Assembly: GCA_937894355.1 (NCBI GenBank) | Contig: CALCRD010000149.1 | Location: 1-6,906 of the forward strand | Direction: 5' to 3' | Source of the DNA: an uncultured Bacillus sp. | Lineage (GTDB): Bacteria; Bacillota; Bacilli; Bacillales; Cytobacillaceae | Length of the DNA: 6,906 bases | In this document: in pieces, positions 1-6,055 of the stretch | Numbering within the stretch: position 1 is the first letter of the stretch | Layout of the letters: every line of letters begins with the position of its first letter | The notes under the pieces: generated by a model | Told to the model about the DNA's origin: nothing | The model's input: only the letters and a program-made list of their open reading frames with translations | The model's database searches: none | Position numbers and translations under genes: made by a program

Positions 1-70
1 AAATATATTTAGGATTTGTTGTAAAAATAGTGCAAAATAACTAGCTTAAAACGACTAACTTAAGTCCTAA

Positions 71-106
71 TTAAAAAACAGGAACTCCGGTTAAGAAGTT
101 CCTGTT
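71..106 (-). terminator. Intrinsic terminator of the DUF59-DsrE operon
   Basis: A 10-bp perfect stem (AACAGGAACT at 77-86 with AGTTCCTGTT at 97-106) encloses a 10-nt loop. Read on the minus strand, it is followed by a run of six T (complement of the A run at 73-78). It lies about 30 bases past the stop codon of the leftward DsrE-like gene. The remaining bases 1-70 are AT-rich and I see no gene in them. Confidence 0.85.
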
Positions 107-134
107 AGTATGTTTGAATTTGTTAAAATATCGG

Positions 135-473
135 TTAGGCAATAGTAATGACTTCATATTTACTAGCTAATTCAATAAAATGAGCCATGCTGCTTGTTTT
201 TCCTGCCACTAGCTTTTCTGAAATATTATAGTGGTCGACACAGGTTTTACAAGCAAGCAATTCTACTCCTTTTGCTTCGAGTTCTTGCAAATGCACAGAA
301 ATAAATGATTGTTCAGTTAGAGTTAGGACCCCAGCATTCATAAAGAATAGGGCTGCTGGGAGCTCTTCTCGCTGTTTTAGGAGTGTAAAAAAGGTTTCAA
401 GAATTCCTTCGCCAAGTTCTTTATCGCCTCTACCAAGTTGATCGGAACTAACTAAGATTAATTTATTTTTCAT
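135..473 (-). CDS. DsrE-family protein resembling the C-terminal domain of YedF
   Basis: A 112-residue cytoplasmic protein. The start VSSDQLGRGDKELGEG, the middle ALFFMNAGV (41-49), the GVELLACKTCVDHY segment (69-82) and the VITIA end match, from memory, the DsrE-like C-terminal domain of the selenium/sulfur-metabolism protein YedF. The N-terminal TusA-like domain of full YedF is absent. Cys75 and Cys78 form a CxxC pair that could carry a persulfide; this is inferred from DsrE/TusBCD chemistry and not shown here. I chose the ATG at 473 because it lies 4 bases after the stop codon of the upstream DUF59 gene and begins exactly at the domain start. In-frame codons further upstream lie inside that gene. 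The ribosome binding site is weak (GGAG at 491-494 is too far away), so translation is probably coupled to DUF59. A terminator follows. The family call is firm, the function is not. Confidence 0.85.
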   Translation of the reverse strand: MKNKLILVSSDQLGRGDKELGEGILETFFTLLKQREELPAALFFMNAGVLTLTEQSFISVHLQELEAKGVELLACKTCVDHYNISEKLVAGKTSSMAHFIELASKYEVITIA

Positions 474-477
474 CAGA

Positions 478-789
478 TTAGTCTCTAACTCCAAGCGCAA
501 TTTTGGCATATCTAGACATTTTATCCTTTGTCCAAGGCGGGTTGAAGACAATATTTACCTCTGTTTCCTTAACTTCTGGAATATCTGCTAAAGCCCTTTT
601 TACTTGGTCAACAATTGTTCCTGCAAGCGGACAACCCATTGATGTAAGTGTCATGGTTACTGTTGTTTTCCCATCAGCATCCATTTCGATATCGTAAACA
701 AGACCTAAGTTAACTATGTCGACACCTAGTTCTGGATCGATTACTAGTTCTAATGCACCCATTAAGTTCTCTTTTAAAGCTTCATCCAT
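478..789 (-). CDS. yitW: MIP18/DUF59-family metal-sulfur cluster assembly factor (YitW/SufT-like)
   Basis: A 103-residue protein covering the whole DUF59 (MIP18) domain with little else, the usual length for the stand-alone form. Family signatures are DPELGVDIVNLGLVY (18-32), TLTSMGCPLA (47-56) with the conserved Cys53, and NPPW (83-86). Members such as SufT and YitW help mature or deliver Fe-S clusters to target proteins in the cytoplasm. The conserved cysteine is thought to contact the cluster or its carrier. The start is supported by AGGAGT nine bases ahead of the ATG. It is the first gene of a two-gene leftward unit with the DsrE-like protein and diverges from the YitU-like phosphatase across 267 bases. 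In B. subtilis, as I recall, yitU, yitV and yitW lie together; here no yitV lies between the yitU- and yitW-type genes and they are divergent. Confidence 0.92.
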   Translation of the reverse strand: MDEALKENLMGALELVIDPELGVDIVNLGLVYDIEMDADGKTTVTMTLTSMGCPLAGTIVDQVKRALADIPEVKETEVNIVFNPPWTKDKMSRYAKIALGVRD

Positions 790-1056
790 ATTTATACACT
801 CCTTGTGATTTTAATATTATCTTTTAAATCTGACTGTAGATTTATTCATCTGCAGGTGTTTCTTTTTACAAAAGAGGTTTAAAATTGCTAACATAATGAT
901 ATAAACCAGAAACATTTGCTTCGTACAAGCATAAAATTAGTTTATCATGTTAATAATTTTTTTCCAAAGCTTAACACTCACTTAATAAACCTGGTAAAAA
1001 AATAGGTTAAACTGGTAGTAACAAAAATCGAAATTAACGAAAGAGAAGGGGAATTT

Positions 1057-1875
1057 ATGACTAAAAGACATCTAATTGCCTTAGATCTCGATGGTACTTT
1101 ATTAACCGACGAAAAGACGATTTCTCCTAATACAAAAAAAGTTCTTAGGCTAGCTAGGGAACAGGGTCATCTGGTGATGATAGCGACAGGAAGGCCTTAC
1201 CGTTCCAGTGAAATGTATTATCGTGAATTGGAGTTAGATACCCCAATTGTCAACTTTAATGGGGCTTTTGTTCATCATCCCACAGACCGTCATTGGGGAA
1301 TTTATCACTCTCCACTCGAAATGAGTGTCGCCATGGACATTGTCGAAGCCCTTGATTCTTTTCCATTTCAAAATATTGTCGCTGAGGTAATTGACGATGT
1401 TTATCTTCATAACCATGATGAAAAATTAATCGGTATTTATGGATTCGGAAATCCGAAAATTACCACGGGAGATTTAAGGAGATTTTTGACCTCCTCGCCT
1501 ACTAGTATGTTAATTCAATCTTGTGAAGACCATATTGATGCTATTTGTGATCATCTTTCTGAAGTTCACGCTGAAGTTATTGATCATCGAAGCTGGGCAG
1601 CACCCTGGCATGTGATTGAAGTGATAAAATCGGGGTTAAATAAAGCGGTAGGGTTGAAGCGAGCTAGTGATTATTTACAAATACCTCCTGAACGAATCAT
1701 TGCTTTTGGCGATGAGGATAATGATTTAGAAATGCTTGAATTTGCTGGTCGAGGCATAGCCATGGGAAATGGAATCGATAAAGTAAAAAATATTGCCAAT
1801 GATGTGACAGCATCAAATGAAAAGGACGGAGTTGCCGTTTATTTAAATGATTTATTAAATTTACATGCACTGTAA
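1057..1875 (+). CDS. yitU: Cof-type HAD-superfamily phosphatase (YitU-like)
   Basis: A 272-residue cytoplasmic hydrolase of HAD subfamily IIB (Cof type) with all four motifs: DLDGT at 10-14 (nucleophile Asp10, acid/base Asp12), motif II IATGRP at 42-47, motif III Lys196 in GLNKAVGL, and motif IV GDEDND at 218-223, which binds Mg2+. The cap domain lies between motifs II and III (about 85-185). The ATG follows AGGGGA at 1047-1052. B. subtilis YitU is of nearly the same length and has been reported, with YcsE and YwtE, to dephosphorylate the riboflavin precursor 5-amino-6-(phosphoribitylamino)uracil. Whether this protein has that substrate is inference, because Cof phosphatases are promiscuous. 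There is no terminator after it, so transcripts may read into the two small genes downstream. The 267 bases upstream have no convincing SigA promoter. Confidence 0.93.
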   Translation: MTKRHLIALDLDGTLLTDEKTISPNTKKVLRLAREQGHLVMIATGRPYRSSEMYYRELELDTPIVNFNGAFVHHPTDRHWGIYHSPLEMSVAMDIVEALDSFPFQNIVAEVIDDVYLHNHDEKLIGIYGFGNPKITTGDLRRFLTSSPTSMLIQSCEDHIDAICDHLSEVHAEVIDHRSWAAPWHVIEVIKSGLNKAVGLKRASDYLQIPPERIIAFGDEDNDLEMLEFAGRGIAMGNGIDKVKNIANDVTASNEKDGVAVYLNDLLNLHAL

Positions 1876-1914
1876 ATTCACATGTTTTCCATTTTTATTA
1901 TCACTCCCTCTGAG

Positions 1915-1923
1915 CATACTATA
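1915..1923 (+). promoter_or_regulatory. Possible sporulation-type -10 element before the small-gene pair
   Basis: CATACTATA at 1915-1923 fits the -10 pattern of SigE/SigK promoters (CATAnnnTA) and also the SigF/SigG form (CATnnTA). I found no convincing matching -35 at the expected distance: the sequence there is the T-rich stretch at 1891-1900. It lies 50 bases ahead of the 50-residue ORF. This is a one-element match only. Confidence 0.25.
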
Positions 1924-1972
1924 AATGAAGCAGTTCTCAATGCTTCAAAATTATTGGTTGGAGGGATTCGTT

Positions 1973-2125
1973 ATGGGAAAAAGAAACAAGTCAAGACGCT
2001 TTGTTCAACAAGGTTCTACTTCTGTTTCAAAACACGCTGACCGCATCCCTTACCACACAACCTACGCAGAGGCTGAAGCCCAGAAAATGAGCAATGTTCA
2101 TAATTCTTCGCTTGGAGGAATATAA
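1973..2125 (+). CDS. Small basic hypothetical protein (50 aa)
   Basis: I do not recognise the family. The start is set by a strong GGAGGG (1960-1965) seven bases ahead of the ATG; an earlier in-frame ATG at 1925 lacks this signal. The N-terminus MGKRNKSRRF is strongly basic. The remainder is polar, with SVSKHADRIPYHTTYAEAEAQ in the middle, no membrane segment, no signal peptide and no cysteine. Composition and size resemble the minor small acid-soluble spore proteins and other small sporulation proteins of bacilli, but I see no diagnostic SASP motif. The stop codon is two bases from the start of the DUF3813 gene, whose ribosome binding site lies inside this gene's end, so the two are almost surely co-transcribed. 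A sporulation-type -10 lies upstream. Confidence 0.75.
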   Translation: MGKRNKSRRFVQQGSTSVSKHADRIPYHTTYAEAEAQKMSNVHNSSLGGI

Positions 2126-2127
2126 AC

Positions 2128-2313
2128 ATGGGGAACCGGCTATTTCAAGAAGCCCGGAAGTATGTCCAATTAGCGAAGACAGCCCAGGCAAGTGAACAAC
2201 CAACAGCCATTTCCAGGGCAAAAAATGCTTTAAATTCAGCTTATGCCAATTCCAGTGTTGCTGAACAGCGACAGCTTCAGGAACTACAAAGTGAATTAGA
2301 GAGTATGCAGTAA
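2128..2313 (+). CDS. yizC: DUF3813 family protein (YizC-like)
   Basis: A 61-residue, soluble, probably all-helical protein: MGNRLFQEARKYVQLAK, then AISRAKNALNSAYANSS (28-44) and an acidic Gln/Glu-rich helix to the end (EQRQLQELQSELESMQ). This matches my memory of DUF3813, a short Bacillaceae family that includes B. subtilis YizC from the yitU neighbourhood. The function is unknown. The ATG is preceded by GGAGG at 2114-2118, inside the preceding small gene, with two bases between that stop and this start. A strong terminator follows 15 bases after the stop. The family assignment is from pattern memory and the gene symbol rests on the shared neighbourhood. Confidence 0.82.
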   Translation: MGNRLFQEARKYVQLAKTAQASEQPTAISRAKNALNSAYANSSVAEQRQLQELQSELESMQ

Positions 2314-2328
2314 CATAGGATTCCTTGC

Positions 2329-2362
2329 GGCTGGCTCTTTCATGAGTCAGCCTTTATTTTTT
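2329..2362 (+). terminator. Intrinsic terminator after the DUF3813 gene
   Basis: The 9-bp stem GGCTGGCTC (2329-2337) / GAGTCAGCC (2344-2352), with one G-T wobble and a TTTCAT loop, is followed by TTTATTTTTT (2353-2362). It closes the rightward yitU-type cluster. It has no T run on the minus strand, so it is not an obvious terminator for the convergent secreted-protein gene ending at 2413. Confidence 0.88.
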
Positions 2363-2412
2363 GAGAAATATATCCAGTGCTAAGATTTTTAGGGGATTTT
2401 CATCATTCTGTT

Positions 2413-2862
2413 TTACTTATTAAATTCCTCAAGAACAATTGGAAAAACCATTTTCATTTCATTTTTTGAGTTATCTTTTTCAAATAAATAGAGAACTAAA
2501 GCACCGTTATCTGGTAATTTCCTTGGATAAACCGTTACATTAAGGGTGAATTTTGACCAGTTAGGAAAGCTAGTCTTACTTTTTACTTTGGTTTCGGAAA
2601 TAAAAATATAATGTCCATCTTCAACAACATAATAAAAAGACCCATTATGGGGACGTGCTTCCCCGGTAACCACATATTTTCCACTAGAACCCGTTACTTT
2701 TATTGAGCGAAATATTTCATTTGATTTCATTATTTCTAGGCTATTTAATAGCTTTATTCCATATAGCTGCTTGATAGGATGCTGTAATTGTCCGTGAACA
2801 TGAACTGTTTGTGGGATGATGAGAAACATTAGCAAAGTAAGTAGTAGCAACCGCCTTTTCAT
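2413..2862 (-). CDS. Secreted protein with a Gmad2-like Ig-type domain
   Basis: A 149-residue protein. It begins with a signal peptide: basic MKRR, a hydrophobic core LLLLTLLMFLIIP, and probable cleavage near residue 24 (HVHG). No lipobox cysteine is present, so it is secreted or wall-associated rather than a lipoprotein. Residues about 52-147 carry the pattern of the Gmad2 immunoglobulin-like domain: VTGEARPHNGSFYYVVEDG (65-83), FTLNVTV (105-111), then a beta strand ALVLYLFEKD (121-130) and VFPIVLEEF at the end. Gmad2 domains occur in germination and secreted proteins of Gram-positives; a role here is not shown. The start has AAAGGATG ahead of it. It lies 15 bases after yitT on the same strand, so it is probably in its operon. 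In B. subtilis I recall the protease inhibitor gene ipi near yitT; this protein is not recognisably Ipi. Confidence 0.78.
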   Translation of the reverse strand: MKRRLLLLTLLMFLIIPQTVHVHGQLQHPIKQLYGIKLLNSLEIMKSNEIFRSIKVTGSSGKYVVTGEARPHNGSFYYVVEDGHYIFISETKVKSKTSFPNWSKFTLNVTVYPRKLPDNGALVLYLFEKDNSKNEMKMVFPIVLEEFNK

Positions 2863-2877
2863 TGAATCATCCTTTCT

Positions 2878-3717
2878 TTAATCTTTACGAAAGAAGCCAA
2901 ATACTCCTGCTGTTTGTAGGATATTGGTAAACGCTTTGGGGTCAACCTCTTTAATTGTTCTTTCTAAATCAAACAATTCATATCTTGTAATAACCACCAT
3001 CAACATCTCTTTTTCTTCGTTGGTATAGGCTCCTTTTGCCGGAATAGAAGTAATTCCACGAACAAGCTTAGCATGTATCGCTTTTTTCAACTCTGTTGCG
3101 TTCTTGGTAATAATTAGGGCTGTCAGCTTTACGTGCCTTGTATGAATAGTATCAATAACTCTTGTCGATACATACAAGGTTACTAATGTATATAGAGCTT
3201 TTTCCCAGCCGAATAGTAAACCTGCTGATACTATAATGATGGCATTTAATGAGAAAAAATATGTACCCACTGGCCGATCTTTCATTCTTGATAAGATCAT
3301 CACAATGATATCCATCCCTCCAGTGGATGCACCCCATTTCAAAGTAGTACCAACACCAATTGCTAAGATAACGCCTCCAAAAACCGCATTAAGTAATATG
3401 TCATCAGAGACTTGTTTTATTGGAATGAGTTCTAGAAAAAAAGACGTTAATAGAACACTAATAAAGCTATATATCGTAAATGACTTTCCAACTCTTGTCC
3501 AAGCTAATATCGTTACCGGAATATTTAATAATAATATTAGGGTTCCTGTTGAAATCGTAAAAGGAGCATAGTCATTCGATATCCGCGAAATTAACTGAGC
3601 CACCCCAGCAAATCCACTAGAATACACATTTGCTGGTATTAAAAATAAGTTCATAGCTAGCGCTAGCAGAAAGGCTCCAAAGGTAACGACAATTATTTTC
3701 TGAGTTTGCAACATCAT
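2878..3717 (-). CDS. yitT: YitT-family membrane protein (DUF161/DUF2179)
   Basis: About 279 residues, the standard length of the YitT family. Five hydrophobic segments make up the N-terminal membrane domain, approximately at 8-30, 55-73, 80-99, 108-128 and 153-171. They include the family motif GASTGGMDI (about 129-137) and NIPVTILAW. The soluble C-terminal half (about 220-277; IPAKGAYTNEEKEMLMVV through FGFFRKD) is the DUF2179 domain, seen as a cytosolic regulatory or ligand-binding module. The transport substrate is not established. The start is ambiguous: GTG at 3720 and ATGs at 3717 and 3714 follow one another. The AAGGGG site (3728-3733 on the complement) lies 7 bases from the GTG and 10 from the first ATG; I took the ATG at 3717. 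It is divergent from the DegV gene and followed by the Gmad2-like gene. Confidence 0.92.
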   Translation of the reverse strand: MMLQTQKIIVVTFGAFLLALAMNLFLIPANVYSSGFAGVAQLISRISNDYAPFTISTGTLILLLNIPVTILAWTRVGKSFTIYSFISVLLTSFFLELIPIKQVSDDILLNAVFGGVILAIGVGTTLKWGASTGGMDIIVMILSRMKDRPVGTYFFSLNAIIIVSAGLLFGWEKALYTLVTLYVSTRVIDTIHTRHVKLTALIITKNATELKKAIHAKLVRGITSIPAKGAYTNEEKEMLMVVITRYELFDLERTIKEVDPKAFTNILQTAGVFGFFRKD

Positions 3718-3773
3718 CACACATTAACCCCTTTGCGAAAAATTTATAAAATTTTGCGTATCGCCCAAACATG

Positions 3774-3796
3774 ACAATTGTAATAAAGATAATTGT
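3774..3796. promoter_or_regulatory. Inverted repeat in the yitT/degV divergent promoter region
   Basis: ACAATT (3774-3779) and AATTGT (3791-3796) form an inverted repeat with an 11-nt spacer in the 139-bp gap between the two divergent genes. Weak SigA-like elements for the DegV gene overlap or follow it (TTGTAA at 3778 with TATATC at 3801; TTGTGT at 3793 with TACACT at 3816, both with a 17-bp spacer). The position would suit an operator, but AT-rich DNA gives such short repeats by chance. Confidence 0.25.
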
Positions 3797-3856
3797 GTTT
3801 TATATCCTAAACCGATACACTTAAATCAAATATTCTTACATAAAGCAGGTGAAATA

Positions 3857-4717
3857 ATGGCTTTAAAAATATTAGCAGACAGCGCGAGTGACTTGCCGTT
3901 AAACTTTTTTAGCGACCACAATGTAACCTTATTTCCGCTTAACGTGCATCTAGATGACAAAGAATATGCTGATCTTATAGAGATTGAACCAAGCCAGGTA
4001 TATCAAGCAATACGTGATGGGAAAATCCCTAAGACATCTCAGGTTTCGCCCCATCTTTTTGAAGAGGTATTTTCAAAAATGGCTAAAAATAAGGAAGCTG
4101 GTATTTACATTGCCTTTTCCTCCCAACTATCAGGTACTTATTCAACAGCTGTTATGATTTTTAACCAAGTGAAAGAACAGTACCCTGATTTCGATTTAAC
4201 CATTATTGATACAAAATGTGCTTCGATTGGTCAAGGACTCGTTGTTCTTGAAGCAGCAAAGTTAGCTCAACAAAATGCTTCGAAGGAAACGATTATTGAA
4301 GATGTTAAATTCAGATCACAGCATATGGAACACTTATTTACAGTAAATGACTTAGAATACTTAGCAAAAGGTGGTCGTGTCTCCAAAGCATCCGCTTTTT
4401 TAGGAGGACTCTTAAATATCAAGCCATTATTAAACGTTGATGATGGTAAACTTGTACCGTTAGAAAAGCTGCGTGGCAAAAAGAAACTGATGCACCGGGT
4501 TATTGAGATTATGAAAGAACGTGGTAGCAGATTAGATATACAACAAATTGGGATTAGCCATGCCGATAATGAAGAAGCGGCTTTAGAAATAAAAAAGATG
4601 ATTCAGCAAGAATTTGGTACTGAACATATTGTCATTACTGACATTGGTGCCGTAATCGGTGCTCATGTAGGTCCTGGAACAATGGCTATCGTCTTTTTAA
4701 ATAAGATTCCATCTTAA
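3857..4717 (+). CDS. yitS: DegV-family fatty-acid-binding protein (YitS-like)
   Basis: A 286-residue soluble protein covering the complete two-domain DegV fold. Characteristic segments are LADSASDLPL at the N-terminus (6-15), TSQVSP (60-65), FSSQLSGTYSTA (87-98), LEYLAKGGRVS (167-177), IKPLL (188-192) and HVGPGTMAI (270-278). DegV/FakB proteins bind a fatty acid between the domains, with the TSQ and SSxLSGT loops holding the carboxylate. In firmicutes the FakB members present it to the kinase FakA for entry into phospholipid synthesis; FakA is not in this window, so that role is inferred. The ATG has AGGTGA five to ten bases ahead (3847-3852). No terminator separates it from the DUF3941 gene 75 bases downstream. 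In B. subtilis the yitS and yitT types are also neighbours. Confidence 0.93.
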   Translation: MALKILADSASDLPLNFFSDHNVTLFPLNVHLDDKEYADLIEIEPSQVYQAIRDGKIPKTSQVSPHLFEEVFSKMAKNKEAGIYIAFSSQLSGTYSTAVMIFNQVKEQYPDFDLTIIDTKCASIGQGLVVLEAAKLAQQNASKETIIEDVKFRSQHMEHLFTVNDLEYLAKGGRVSKASAFLGGLLNIKPLLNVDDGKLVPLEKLRGKKKLMHRVIEIMKERGSRLDIQQIGISHADNEEAALEIKKMIQQEFGTEHIVITDIGAVIGAHVGPGTMAIVFLNKIPS

Positions 4718-4726
4718 GGGCATTTA

Positions 4727-4785
4727 CATACTTCTTTCTCATTTAACAGATAATATCGAGGAAGAACTCAATTGAAAGGAGTATG
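4727..4785 (+). promoter_or_regulatory. Inverted repeat that would sequester the DUF3941 ribosome binding site
   Basis: CATACTTCTTTC (4727-4738) can pair over all 12 positions with GAAAGGAGTATG (4774-4785), with one G-U wobble (4733 with 4779). The right arm contains the whole Shine-Dalgarno element AAAGGAG (4775-4781) of the gene starting at 4793. The 35-nt loop holds a small GAG/CTC stem. No T run follows, so it does not look like a DegV terminator. It would matter only in transcripts that begin upstream of 4727, such as read-through from the DegV gene. Confidence 0.5.
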
Positions 4786-4792
4786 AAGAAGA

Positions 4793-4924
4793 ATGCCACA
4801 TACATCTGACAACGATAAAAAGGCCCAAGATAATCAAGCATTAAAGCATGAAAAAAATATGATGCGCGAAAAAAATCGTAAAGCCGGTAAAAACCAATAT
4901 TCTAAGAAAACAGATCACCTTTAA
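4793..4924 (+). CDS. DUF3941 family small protein (43 aa)
   Basis: A 43-residue, highly charged, Lys- and Asn-rich protein beginning MPHTSDNDKKAQDNQ and ending KNQYSKKTDHL. The ending and length match my memory of DUF3941, a small family found in Bacillus and relatives with no assigned function. There is no membrane segment, signal peptide or cysteine. AAAGGAG at 4775-4781 precedes the ATG by 11 bases. An ATG at 4783 is better spaced for nothing useful, as its frame stops after eight codons. The coding strength is that of a small real gene: a ribosome binding site, an intact family ending and a terminator about 100 bases on. It lies downstream of the DegV gene on the same strand and converges on CvfB. 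Confidence 0.85.
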   Translation: MPHTSDNDKKAQDNQALKHEKNMMREKNRKAGKNQYSKKTDHL

Positions 4925-5026
4925 AAGTGGGGTATGTCAGGATTAAGGCTGATTTACGGCTGGTTTAAGTTCTTAGCTTTTATTGCGATCAGCTGGGTTA
5001 CACCGAAAAATTTAATTAGGTCAAAA

Positions 5027-5067
5027 AAGAGTGCCAAATATTGTATTTGGCACTCTTCTTGTTTTTT
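5027..5067. terminator. Bidirectional intrinsic terminator between DUF3941 and CvfB genes
   Basis: A perfect 14-bp stem, AAGAGTGCCAAATA (5027-5040) with TATTTGGCACTCTT (5044-5057), encloses a TTG loop. On the plus strand it is followed by CTTGTTTTTT (5058-5067). On the minus strand the A run at 5023-5028 supplies a T tract. It lies 15 bases past the CvfB stop codon and serves the convergent transcripts from both sides. Confidence 0.92.
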
Positions 5068-5071
5068 AGAT

Positions 5072-5950
5072 TTAGTTCGAGTCTTCTTCATCTTTTTTAA
5101 TATAGGTCCAACGATCTTCTTGATAAATTTTTCCGTTTTTCATCAAGTTCCCAAGCGCTCTTTTGAATGCGCCTTTACTCATTTTGAATCGTTCAGCAAT
5201 ATCTTCTGGTGTGCTTTTATCGCTATATGGCATAGCTCCATCACGTGACTCTAAATAGTCTAAAACACGTTGTGCATCATCGTCGAGAATATCCTGTTTT
5301 CTTTGAAGCAAAGAAACATTAATTGTTCCATCCACTTTTACATCGATAACTCTTCCCTCAACCTTTTCACCTAAACGTGGTTCCTGCTCCCGCTGAGACT
5401 CATGAATAAATCCTTTATAGCCTTCTGCGGTAAAAAGCCAGCTGCCTACCTTAGCTGTTCGATAAATATAGCCGTGAACATTTTTGTTAAAAGCTGTTTC
5501 TGTGGCCTCTACAGCCATTTCCTCCATGATTGGGTCGGTGGCAAGTCTGGCATATAATCGCTTATTCCGGTTAACCCTTATTGTTACGCACAATAAATCC
5601 CCAATAGCAGGCCATACTTCCTTGTGAGCAGGTAAATCCTCTTCACCTAGTAATAAATCCTTTTGAATCCCAATGTCTAAAAATATGCCCAATCCCGGCT
5701 TTGCATCAGTTACTTTAACCCACTCGTACTTCCCAACAGTAACAAGCGGAATAACATCAGTTGCAGCAACCCTTCCCTGAGAATCGGTATAAAGAAATAC
5801 TTCGACGGTCTCATCAATTTCATATTGACGGCTTGCTTCTTTTCTATGCAATAAAATATCTTCTGTTCCATCTGACAAAAAATAACCAAATTCTGTTTCA
5901 CGTGTTACAGTAAGTTGCAAGACATGACCTACATTTTCTGCTAAAGGCAT
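5072..5950 (-). CDS. yitL: CvfB-family S1-domain RNA-binding protein (YitL-like)
   Basis: A 292-residue cytoplasmic protein matching CvfB (conserved virulence factor B) of staphylococci and streptococci and B. subtilis YitL in length and layout: S1-like OB folds in series, then a C-terminal winged helix. Visible parts are an N-terminal S1-like unit (about 5-65), a clear S1 segment PGLGIFLDIGIQKDLLL (85-101), a third unit with YKGFIHESQ (178-186) and GRVIDVKVDGTINVSL (199-214), and a winged helix of about 225-285 with SKGAFKRALGNLMKNGKI. The family binds RNA and affects expression of virulence and other genes in staphylococci; the targets here are unknown. The start at 5950 is chosen because GGAGG sits eight bases ahead of it. 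An in-frame ATG 15 bases upstream overlaps that ribosome binding site itself. The gene is divergent from yajQ. Confidence 0.93.
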   Translation of the reverse strand: MPLAENVGHVLQLTVTRETEFGYFLSDGTEDILLHRKEASRQYEIDETVEVFLYTDSQGRVAATDVIPLVTVGKYEWVKVTDAKPGLGIFLDIGIQKDLLLGEEDLPAHKEVWPAIGDLLCVTIRVNRNKRLYARLATDPIMEEMAVEATETAFNKNVHGYIYRTAKVGSWLFTAEGYKGFIHESQREQEPRLGEKVEGRVIDVKVDGTINVSLLQRKQDILDDDAQRVLDYLESRDGAMPYSDKSTPEDIAERFKMSKGAFKRALGNLMKNGKIYQEDRWTYIKKDEEDSN

Positions 5951-5992
5951 GTTTTTTTCCTCCATTAGTTTTACTTTTATATTTTCCTTATG

Positions 5993-6021
5993 TTGTTTGG
6001 ACTGCTATATTTTACTATAAT
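5993..6021 (+). promoter_or_regulatory. SigA promoter of the YajQ-family gene
   Basis: The -10 TATAAT (6016-6021) is a perfect consensus, and TTGTTT at 5993-5998 is a three-of-six -35 with the ideal 17-bp spacer. Transcription would begin near 6028, giving a short leader before GGAGG and the ATG at 6056. A 7-bp inverted repeat (CTATATT at 6005-6011, AATATAG at 6019-6025) covers the -10. Confidence 0.65.
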
Positions 6022-6055
6022 ATAGACATAAATAAAAATGTTTTCGGAGGTAGCT

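Noticed and set aside
503..697. Plus-strand open frame of 64 codons over the DUF59 gene
   Set aside because: It is antisense to a conserved DUF59 domain with intact motifs; no ribosome binding site or family match.
3236..3571. Plus-strand open frame of 111 codons inside yitT
   Set aside because: It is fully antisense to a clearly conserved membrane-protein gene and has no recognisable domain.
4727..4785. Terminator for the DegV gene
   Set aside because: The loop is 35 bases long and no T run follows the right arm; the arm instead contains the next gene's ribosome binding site.
4934..5248. Plus-strand open frame of 104 codons starting with MSGLRLIYGWFKF
   Set aside because: It runs through the bidirectional terminator at 5027-5067 and then antisense to the CvfB gene; it lacks a good ribosome binding site and resembles no family. 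Only its first 30 codons are in unassigned DNA.
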